From: Flavobacteriales bacterium
GTDB taxonomy: Bacteria; Bacteroidota; Bacteroidia; Flavobacteriales_F; PHOS-HE28
Assembly: GCA_016713865.1 (NCBI GenBank)
Contig: JADJOG010000028.1
Location: 1-52,287 of the forward strand
Reading direction: 5' to 3'
Length of the DNA stretch: 52,287 bases
Each line of letters starts with the position of its first letter. The first letter of the stretch is position 1. A program made the position numbers and the translations under genes. The notes under the pieces are model-generated. The model ran no database searches and was not told the origin of the DNA. It saw only the letters and a list, made by a program, of their open reading frames with translations. Below, piece after piece: positions 46,063 to 52,287 of the stretch.

Positions 46063-48966
46063 TCACGCCACCATCCCCTCCAAGAACACTTTCACATACT
46101 CCTTCATCTGCTCTACGATGCGCTCGCCAATCTCGCGCGCCTTCAATACGCTCGGTCGCGACTCAAGGCATTTGAACACATCGTCTTTCAGCGGCTCTTG
46201 GCCGGTGAAGATGTACGCCTCAATGAGGTTGGAGAATTGCCTCTGATCTAAACCTTCTTCTTCGCAGATGGCTTGCAGCGCCAGCACGCGTTGGTCCTCC
46301 CAATATTGGTCGAAGGCATCTTGAATCCGATCCGCGTCCGTGATCTTGGGCAGGTGCTCGGCGATGAACTTCTCGATCAGCTCGCGCTTGCTGCGCAGCT
46401 CCACCTCGCTGCCTAGCAGGGCCGCTATCTGCTTGCGCACGGCTTCGCGCTTCGCCTCGCTGCTCTCGCCCTTCAAGCGCGCTAACAGCTTCAGGATGTA
46501 GGCCACGTTGATCTCGTCGCGATGGACCAGCACCACCTCGAAGTCGATGTCTTCCAGGATGCTGTGCTTGTCCTTTGTGCGCTGGCGTTGCACGCTGTCC
46601 TTCAGGTCAAGGTATTTGCTCGTGTAGTCAGCGAACTGCTGCTCCGTTAGGGGCAGGTCGCGCCAGTCGAACTCGGCGTATGTCTTCAGCACATTGTAGA
46701 GGCGGATCAGCTCGCGGAAGGCTGCTACGAAAGACAGTTGCGCCTCCTCGTCCAGTAGGTCGTCCACAGCGCGCACGGTGGGCGCCACCTCCAGCAAGCG
46801 CTTGTAGGCTTCGATGAACTTGGCGACCAGCTTTTGGTAGGGTGGTAGGAAGATCACCTCCTTCGCGTCCTTGTTGCTAAAGAGGGCGAGTGCCTCGTCC
46901 GTGGCCTTCTTCAGGTTGCGGTAGGCCACGATGTTGCCCTGGCTCTTCTTCTCGTTCAGGATGCGGTTGGTGCGGCTGTAGGCCTGGATGAGCCCGTGGT
47001 AGCGCAGGCGCTTGTCCACGTACAGGGTGTTCACCTTCTTGGCATCGAAACCGGTGAGCATCATGTTCACCACCAGCACCAGGTCGATGCGGTCACTGTC
47101 CTTGGCGTTGGCCTTCTCCCGCTCGCGCAACTTCTTGGTGATGTCCTTGAAGTAGTTCTCCATCCCCTTCTGGTCGCGGGTGCTGAAGGCGGTGCCGAAC
47201 TGATTGTTGTAGTCCGCTATGATCCGCTCGATGCCGTCGCGGCTGTGGCCATTGCCATAAGCGGCGGGTGGTTCGCTGGCGAGGTTGTTATCGTCGGGGA
47301 TAGCGCCAACTGCTTCGTCGTCCTCCTCGTTGGTGCCATAGCTATAGATGGCAGCGATACGCAGTTCGTGTTGCCCAGTGGCCTTGCGCTGTTGAAAGAG
47401 GTCGTAATACTTCAACAACGTGGGAATGCTGCTGATGGCGAACAGCGCACTGTATTCGCGGCTGTGGGTCTTGCGGTCGTGGATGCCGATAATGTGGTCA
47501 ACCACTTTGCCTAAGCGCGCTTCGTCATCGAATACCTCTGCGCGGTCGATGTCCTCTACTTCGATGTCCAGCGGGTTGCCGTCCTTCTGCGTGTAGCGGC
47601 CCACGTACTCCACGCTGAAACGCAGCACGTTCTCGTCGCGGATGGCGTCGGTGATCACATACTTGTGCAGGCATTCGCCGAATAGGTCCTTCGTGGTGCG
47701 CTTGCCCAGCTCGTTCTTGTTGGCGTTCTCGGCGAAGATGGGCGTGCCCGTGAAGCCGAATAGCTGCGCGTTGGTGAAGTAGCTGGTGATGTCGCCGTGC
47801 GTTTTGCCGAACTGGCTGCGGTGGCATTCGTCGAAGATGAAGACCATGCGCGCATCCTTCAGCCCTTCCACCTTGCGCTCGTGCCGCACCTTGCTGATGG
47901 CGATGTGCAGCTTCTGGATGGTGGTGACAATCAACGGTGTGTTCGGGTCCCCCAACTGCTCCACAAGCCCGCGTGTGTTCTCGGTGGCGTCGACGCTGCC
48001 CTCCTTGTAGTCGTTGAAGTCCTCCATGGTCTTGTAGTCGAGGTCCTTGCGGTCCACGACGAAGACCACCTTGGCCACCTCGGGCAGGCCCATGATCACC
48101 TGGCTGGCTTTGAAGCTGGTGAGCGTTTTACCACTGCCGGTGGTGTGCCAGATGTACCCATAGTTGTCCGTGCGCTCCTTTGCGGCCGGGTCGTAGCGGC
48201 GCACCTTGTCCACCAGCCCCTCCACGGCATACACCTGATAGGGGCGCAGCACCATCAACCGCCGGTCGCGGTCGTTCATCACCACGTAGTGCCCCAGCAT
48301 GCGGCCCAAGCGCGGTATGCTCAGCAGGTCGGCGGCAAAGTCCTTCAGGGCGCTCTTGCGGCGGCTATGCTCATCCGTCCAGTAGAAGGTCTGAGCGTAG
48401 GTGAGCGCCTCGGTGGGGTTGTTCACGTAGTACTTCGTGTTCACCCCGTTACTGATGGCAAAGAGCTGGATGTACTGGAACAGCCCGCCATTGGCCCAGT
48501 AGCTGTGGCGTTTGTAGCGCTTGATCTGGTTGAAGGCCTCCTTCAGCTCCAGTCCGCTGCGCTTCAGCTCCACCTGCACCACGGGCAGGCCGTTGCACAG
48601 GATGGTGACATCGTAGCGGTTGGTGTAGCTGCCCACATTGGTGACCTGCTGCGTTACCTGCCACTTGTTGGCCCTGGGATCGCCGTCATCGAAGAAGCGC
48701 ACGTAGGTCACCGTGCCGTCCTCGCGCTCCAGGGCGTAACGGTCGCGCAGGATCTTGCTGCGGTCGTAGAGCGTGCCCTTTTGCAGATGGTTCAGGATGC
48801 GGGTCATGTCCCGCTGCGTGAACGTGGTGGTGTTGAAGGCCTCCAACTGCGCCTGCAGGTTGGCCAGCAAACTGGCATCATCCTGAATGGCTACGAAGCC
48901 ATAGCCCATGCCATTGAGCTGGGTTACCAGCTCGGCTTCGAGGAGGGCTTCGGGTTGGGTGGACAT
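46063..48966 (-). CDS. hsdR: Type I restriction enzyme, R subunit
   Basis: ATP-driven translocase and nuclease of a type I restriction system. 967 residues, intact. Nuclease domain: NRYDVTILCNGLPVVQVELKRSG with Asp119, Glu133 and Lys135 as the PD-ExK core. Helicase motor: Walker A HTTGSGKT (276-281), VVDRKDLDYK, VTTIQKL, DECHRSQFG (379-382), FTGTPIF (406-409), then the second RecA lobe with NMMLTGFDAKKVNTLYVDK and LIQAYSRTNRILN. The C-terminal helical region would bind the HsdM-HsdS core. All catalytic residues seen are intact. It is the last gene of the minus-strand operon. No hsdM is in the window and only an hsdS fragment was found upstream. Confidence 0.96.
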   Translation of the reverse strand: MSTQPEALLEAELVTQLNGMGYGFVAIQDDASLLANLQAQLEAFNTTTFTQRDMTRILNHLQKGTLYDRSKILRDRYALEREDGTVTYVRFFDDGDPRANKWQVTQQVTNVGSYTNRYDVTILCNGLPVVQVELKRSGLELKEAFNQIKRYKRHSYWANGGLFQYIQLFAISNGVNTKYYVNNPTEALTYAQTFYWTDEHSRRKSALKDFAADLLSIPRLGRMLGHYVVMNDRDRRLMVLRPYQVYAVEGLVDKVRRYDPAAKERTDNYGYIWHTTGSGKTLTSFKASQVIMGLPEVAKVVFVVDRKDLDYKTMEDFNDYKEGSVDATENTRGLVEQLGDPNTPLIVTTIQKLHIAISKVRHERKVEGLKDARMVFIFDECHRSQFGKTHGDITSYFTNAQLFGFTGTPIFAENANKNELGKRTTKDLFGECLHKYVITDAIRDENVLRFSVEYVGRYTQKDGNPLDIEVEDIDRAEVFDDEARLGKVVDHIIGIHDRKTHSREYSALFAISSIPTLLKYYDLFQQRKATGQHELRIAAIYSYGTNEEDDEAVGAIPDDNNLASEPPAAYGNGHSRDGIERIIADYNNQFGTAFSTRDQKGMENYFKDITKKLREREKANAKDSDRIDLVLVVNMMLTGFDAKKVNTLYVDKRLRYHGLIQAYSRTNRILNEKKSQGNIVAYRNLKKATDEALALFSNKDAKEVIFLPPYQKLVAKFIEAYKRLLEVAPTVRAVDDLLDEEAQLSFVAAFRELIRLYNVLKTYAEFDWRDLPLTEQQFADYTSKYLDLKDSVQRQRTKDKHSILEDIDFEVVLVHRDEINVAYILKLLARLKGESSEAKREAVRKQIAALLGSEVELRSKRELIEKFIAEHLPKITDADRIQDAFDQYWEDQRVLALQAICEEEGLDQRQFSNLIEAYIFTGQEPLKDDVFKCLESRPSVLKAREIGERIVEQMKEYVKVFLEGMVA

Positions 48967-49005
48967 CGAAGAGCTTACCGCCCCAAGATCGCGACTTCCT
49001 TCAAC

Positions 49006-49854
49006 TCAGCGCCACGGCCGCACATTCTGGCGCTCCAGGTGCTCTTCCACGCGCCCGATCTCATTGGTCGGCACCAAATCAATGCGCTTTGAATTCTTGA
49101 GTGCAAGCCATGCGAGATGCTGCTGAGGGTGTTCCTTCTTGTCAGGCTCATCACCGACTACGAAGGCTTTGCCCAAGGTGCCTTGTTGCTCAAACACGTG
49201 CGTCACATTGTCCAGCTTGTTGATATCGGCTTCAAGGAAATACTCACGCTTCTCGAAGTCCACCACTTCGCCGATCACATCCTTGTGATTCTTACCGATG
49301 AAATCGAGCTTGATGGTCGGAAGGAGCAACCCAGGGATCTCCTTCTGGCTCAGTTCGGCATTCCAGTTCACCCGGCTGCCGATGCGGTCCTTCAACTGCA
49401 CCTTGGCTTCTTCGATGTCCTTCGTCGCACTGCTGAGCACTGCAACGGACCTGTCATCGACGAGCAGATGGAACAGGTCATGGAACTTCTGGTCATCGGC
49501 TTGCAGCTCGATCCGCGTTACAGGGCCAATGGTGAGCAGATTGCTGCTGTATTTGGTCAGGTAGTGGAAGTAAGGTTCATTGAGTTCGTAGGTGCCGGTC
49601 TTCTTGGGTATGGCCCCTTGGAACAGGTCGCCGAGTTCAGGACTGTCGGCTTCGGCCTTACGTTGCAGCGCCTTCAGGTTCTGGCGCAACAACAATTGCG
49701 CATCAGCACCCATCAGGTCGCGCACAAGCGCAACGCGATGCTTGCTCCATGCGAAGCGCGGCTTATCGCCGCCGTGCATGAAGAGCCCCACCGCGAGTTT
49801 ATCGCCGCTGGCCGGGTTAATGCCCGCATAGAGGATGGAATAGAAGCTGTTCAT
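49006..49854 (-). CDS. DUF3037-like protein paired with a HipA-like kinase
   Basis: 282 residues, intact. The N-terminus (MNSFYSILYAGINPASGDKL, then AVGLFMHGGDKPRFAWSKHR) resembles DUF3037, whose members often read YSIIRY followed by a beta-rich core. The rest is mixed alpha/beta with no known catalytic motif; segments include PYFHYLTKYSSNLLTIGP and LLLPTIKLDFIGKNHKDVIG. It starts three bases after the stop of the HipA-like kinase gene, so it is translationally linked to it. Pairs of a short HipA-like kinase and a DUF3037 gene are something I recall as recurrent, but no function is established. It may be the kinase's target, regulator or antitoxin (inference). Confidence 0.55.
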   Translation of the reverse strand: MNSFYSILYAGINPASGDKLAVGLFMHGGDKPRFAWSKHRVALVRDLMGADAQLLLRQNLKALQRKAEADSPELGDLFQGAIPKKTGTYELNEPYFHYLTKYSSNLLTIGPVTRIELQADDQKFHDLFHLLVDDRSVAVLSSATKDIEEAKVQLKDRIGSRVNWNAELSQKEIPGLLLPTIKLDFIGKNHKDVIGEVVDFEKREYFLEADINKLDNVTHVFEQQGTLGKAFVVGDEPDKKEHPQQHLAWLALKNSKRIDLVPTNEIGRVEEHLERQNVRPWR

Positions 49855-49857
49855 GGC

Positions 49858-50676
49858 TCAACAGTGTTTGAGCAGTTCGTGGAAGTGAAGACCGACAGTA
49901 CGGAGCCACTCCTCCGTGAAGAGCCGTTGGTGTACCAACGGCGTGAAGGTGGCTACATCGATCCGCCAGTCGGCAGGGAGGCAGGATAGGATCTCATCGG
50001 TGCGCTGTTCGCAAGCGTTGGCCCAAAGGTAGAGGTTATGTACCAGGGCATCGACCGAAGCCGCGTCCTTGTTGAAGTCCTTACCCAAGAGCTTGGGCAT
50101 GGCCGGATGCGTAAGTATGCTGTCTTCCAAGGTCAAGAGCGGCAACGGCCGGTCGGGATTGTTGCCGTAGAAGATGCCCTCATGGTCCATCACCCGGATG
50201 GTGTGCCCCTCCTCGTCGGCGGTCACCAGCAGGTTGGGATGGCCGCCGGTGCGGTCGTCGTTGGCCAGCCAGATGTCGAACAGCGCGATCTTCAACAGGT
50301 CTTGCCGGTTGTGGAAGCGCTTGCTCTCGTAATAGCTCACCTGGTCTAGGAACTGGTTGAACTCGGTGGACCCTTTACGATATCGCGTGGCGAAACAGGT
50401 GTGCTTGAAGTAAGCTGGCTGGCAGGTGCTGGAGACATGCTGCCCTACATGTGCCGGGTCCACCTTCAGCAGTGCCGCCTCCAGCACCGGCAGGCCCCAG
50501 ATCTCCGCATAGGCATGGGCCAACAGTTCGTTGCGCAAACGCGAGCAAGGCTCCATGCCCCGGTTGTGCTTTGCTACGTAGTCCCGCACATCATCGGCGA
50601 TTACCTGCACCGGGTTGATGTTGGTGTCCCACACCCGGACGATCTCGGCGATGCTATGAAGATGGGGCAAGCTCAC
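49858..50676 (-). CDS. HipA-like kinase, short form
   Basis: 272 residues, GTG start at 50674-50676. The kinase fold is visible: YVAKHNRG with the nucleotide-binding Lys36, RLRNELLAHAYAEIWGLPV with Glu50, the catalytic loop KIALFDIWLANDDRTGGHPN (Asp140/Asp141 and Asn148), and the metal-binding VMDHEGIFYG with Asp164. HipA kinases phosphorylate serine or threonine on protein targets, such as GltX in E. coli, and act as toxins. This is the shorter kind, lacking the HipA N-terminal subdomain and an adjacent HipB-type regulator. Its start touches the left inverted repeat of the GxxExxY unit, and it is followed directly by the DUF3037-like gene. It lies inside a type I restriction operon. Confidence 0.8.
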   Translation of the reverse strand: MSLPHLHSIAEIVRVWDTNINPVQVIADDVRDYVAKHNRGMEPCSRLRNELLAHAYAEIWGLPVLEAALLKVDPAHVGQHVSSTCQPAYFKHTCFATRYRKGSTEFNQFLDQVSYYESKRFHNRQDLLKIALFDIWLANDDRTGGHPNLLVTADEEGHTIRVMDHEGIFYGNNPDRPLPLLTLEDSILTHPAMPKLLGKDFNKDAASVDALVHNLYLWANACEQRTDEILSCLPADWRIDVATFTPLVHQRLFTEEWLRTVGLHFHELLKHC

Positions 50677-51240
50677 TGACTATGATTGCTATGATGCACT
50701 ATGATGGAATGCCGGGGTCGGCTTTCGGTCGGATGGTGCCTGCGGGCTTTGCCTGCCTTCCGTAGGGTTGCATGACGCGCTTGAACTGTAGCGAACGACT
50801 GCCGAAGTTCAGGAGCAGGCCGACCTCAAGACCTGAGCATTCGAGGTAGTTGATCGCTTGCGCCAGGTGGCCATCCTCCAGTTCCAGCACAGCCTTCAGT
50901 TCCACCATCACGGTGCTTTCCCACAAAGAGGTCCACCCGCCTGCTGCCAATGCTTCGGCCTTTGTAGCTAAGCGCCATTTCCAATTCGCACTGGTGTTCG
51001 CATCCCGCGCAACTCCAACTCAATGGACAAGGCCCGCTGATAGACTATTTCAGGATAGCCATTCCCGAGGACGTTATGCACCTCCATGGCTGCGCCAATA
51101 ATCTGACCGGTCAACTCGGAGTGCTTGTGCGCTTCTTCACTCATGAGACTATGATGGCTATGATGGGCTATGATGAAATGCAGGCCTTGCGCCTCGCTGG
51201 CATTTTGAGTTCTCATAGTCCATCATAGCAATCATAGTCA
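50677..51240. mobile_element. 564-bp inverted-repeat unit carrying a GxxExxY gene
   Basis: The left end 50677-50704 reads TGACTATGATTGCTATGATG then CACTATGA. The right end 51213-51240 is its inverted copy with one mismatch (27 of 28). A third copy, in the same direction as the left one, lies at 51147-51180 (30 of 34 matches to 50678-50711); with the right end it can form a hairpin around a 32-base loop. Each copy is built from an 8-9 base ACTATGATG-like unit. The right border is one base from the hsdS remnant stop (51242-51244) and the left border abuts the HipA-like GTG. This looks like a small insertion unit. There is no transposase, and target-site duplication was not evident. Confidence 0.6.
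50699..51144 (-). CDS. GxxExxY protein, PD-(D/E)xK nuclease-like (two frameshifts)
   Basis: About 148 residues when repaired. Start MSEEAHKHSELTGQIIGAAM at 51144. The naming motif is VLGNGYPEIVYQRAL (G-N-G-Y-P-E-I-V-Y), then LSIELELRG. The frame shifts near 51010 to EMALSYKGRSIGSRRVDLFV, where the Asp of VDL is the probable metal ligand, and again near 50925 to VMVELKAVLELEDGHLAQA, with the ExK of VELK. It ends NYLECSGLEVGLLLNFGSRS and a tail whose stop lies in the left inverted repeat. The Asp and ExK residues form a PD-(D/E)xK-type site. The biological role of the family is unknown. The repeats around it suggest it travels with them. Confidence 0.8.
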
Positions 51241-51241
51241 C

Positions 51242-51391
51242 CTAGACGAACATCTGCTGTAGTAGTCCCTTCTTCCAATTCTCCGCCGCCGCAACACCGC
51301 CGACCACGCCCGCCACCTTCGCATCCAAGGCCATCAGGAAGCCCACGATACGGGACGGCCCTTCGAGGATCGGTCTTATCAGAGCGGTCAT
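51242..51391 (-). pseudogene. hsdS: 3' remnant of hsdS, type I specificity subunit
   Basis: A 49-codon frame from ATG 51389-51391 to TAG 51242-51244 ends in RIVGFLMALDAKVAGVV, then AAAENWKKGLLQQMFV. This is the classic last helix and tail of HsdS (I-x-x-F-L-x-x-L-D-x-K-I, ending KKGLLQQMF). The target-recognition domains, some 350 residues, are missing: the frame begins 15 bases after the stop of the preceding gene. It is therefore a truncated hsdS unless the 5' part lies elsewhere. No ribosome-binding site was obvious. Without a complete HsdS somewhere, the HsdR encoded downstream would have no sequence specificity. Confidence 0.75.
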
Positions 51392-51406
51392 GCTGATGGC
51401 TACTGG

Positions 51407-52273
51407 TTATCCCCCCTTGTTTTCCGCCGCCATCTTCAGCAACCGCAACAGCACCGCCTCGTGCTTGATATCACCCTTGCTGAGGCGGATGCGGTTTGGA
51501 CCAGCGGGTATCATAGCCCAGCTCGTCCAGGTCAGCCTGTTCGATGATCTCGTCCGTGGTGGCGGTGCGCGGTAGCGCCAGTTCGATACGGAGGTAGTTC
51601 TTCTTCGGTCGGAAGATCACGAAGTTGTGCGGCTGTCCATCCTTCGCCAGGCCGATGTAGGACTTGTTTTGTACTTCAGTGTGTGTCCGGGGGCGAAACC
51701 AGCGATCATCTCCAGCACCTCGTCCGCCATCTTCACGGTAGCTTGGGTGCCGCGCTTTATCCAATAGTCCCGGTCGGTCACCTCGGCCACTTCCTCGTCC
51801 TCGTCCAGCAGGCCCAGCGGCATCTCGTCCAACACCTTGGTGAAGACCAGGCCGATCTCATCGCCCACCTTCACGGCGTTCATCTTGATGGCAATGATGG
51901 GGATGTGGCCGTTGAAGAGGCTGATGACATTCAGGAAGCGGCTGGTGATGTCCTCCGCGATGAGCACCGCGCAATGGTCGTACTGCGGGTAGCGCCTGCG
52001 CTCAATGTCCCAGTACTCGATGGTGCGGATGATGTGGGCCTCGTCCGTGCGGCCCAATTGCAGCTCGATCTCATAGCGCCGGTTGGTCTCGGAGTCCTGC
52101 ATCAGCCGGGCCAAACGCCCGGCACGGGGCTGGATGCGTTCCTTGTCCTTGATCACCAGATCCCCGAGCCCGATGATGGTGGGGTCGGCCGCGATCATTT
52201 CCTGCACCATCTTCTCCGTGTAGTGCGGATGGTTTTTCAGGTCGATCTTCTCGGTTCGCTTCAGTGCCTTCAC
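51407..52273 (-). CDS. PD-(D/E)xK-like protein with DUF5655-like C-terminus (two frameshifts)
   Basis: About 289 residues when repaired; GTG start at 52273, near the window edge, so a start further upstream is possible. The N-terminal part (YTEKMVQEMIAADPTIIGLG, then RAGRLARLMQD and RRYEIELQLGRTDEAHIIRT) looks like a nuclease-fold domain related to NucS/DUF91-type proteins, but it has ExQ instead of ExK and Ala where an acidic residue might be expected. It continues EYWDIERRRYPQYDHCAVLI, AEDITSRFLNVISLFNGHIP. The frame shifts near 51675 to SYIGLAKDGQPHNFVIFRPK, which resembles DUF5655, and near 51495 to RIRLSKGDIKHEAVLLRLLK, ending at TAA 51407-51409. Such genes often accompany restriction operons. 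The activity is unknown and may not be catalytic. Confidence 0.65.
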
Positions 52274-52287
52274 GGTCCGTTCATTCA

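Noticed and set aside
46996..47514. Plus-strand frame within hsdR considered as an overlapping regulator
   Set aside because: It is antisense to the second helicase lobe of HsdR with no motif of its own.

Overview
This is a high-GC chromosomal stretch from a member of the Bacteroidota, probably a Flavobacteriales-type lineage known mostly from environmental or wastewater assemblies. Evidence: Rho with a long disordered insertion, DUF4293, DUF4199-like, DUF3667 and BT_3928 family proteins, a type IX secretion (T9SS) C-terminal sorting domain, and TAnnTTTG-like -7 promoter boxes, often in the local form TATNTTCG. Codon use is dense and GC-rich, so long antisense open frames are common and were ignored.

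Layout. 1-13.3 kb is housekeeping: a partial gene, DUF4199-like membrane protein, rho, DUF4293, an enoyl-CoA hydratase, a DinB-like protein, a DoxX/BT_3928 membrane protein, tpiA, prmA and a very large secreted protein conserved in Bacteroidota, followed by about 1.27 kb with no secure gene. 13.3-24.8 kb holds plsY, a ~2,135-residue TPR/PD40/coiled-coil/SPOR protein, clpS, an M48 lipoprotein protease, a DUF218 (YdcF-like) protein, tRNA-Arg(ACG) with an odd 3' duplication, a cytochrome P460-like lipoprotein and a qmcA/nfeD pair. 24.9-44.0 kb is a surface-polysaccharide locus in two opposed blocks. The forward block has a Wzx-like flippase fused to a glycosyltransferase-like domain, GT4, GT2, an O-antigen ligase/polymerase, a DegT aminotransferase and a PglC-like phosphoglycosyltransferase, then a T9SS cargo protein, a SirB1-like gene on the other strand and another GT4. 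The reverse block has Wzm/Wzt ABC export genes, a methyltransferase, a GT11 fucosyltransferase, and GT4 and GT2 enzymes. 44.3-46 kb holds DUF3667, a small secreted protein and a LuxR-type regulator.

46-52.3 kb is a defence-type operon on the minus strand. In transcription order: a PD-(D/E)xK-like/DUF5655-like protein, a 49-codon remnant of hsdS, a GxxExxY gene inside a 564-bp unit bounded by 28-bp inverted repeats, a short HipA-like kinase, a DUF3037-like partner and hsdR. The inverted-repeat unit exactly fills the gap between the hsdS stop and the kinase start. This is the most interesting part of the window.

Caveat: many genes (prmA, the 4.4-kb secreted protein, rho, several glycosyltransferases, GxxExxY and others) are broken by single small indels, with the conserved protein continuing in another frame. 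This looks like uncorrected indel error in a long-read assembly rather than wholesale gene decay. Such genes are listed as one feature each, with the approximate shift positions. All family assignments were made by eye from sequence motifs, without any database search.
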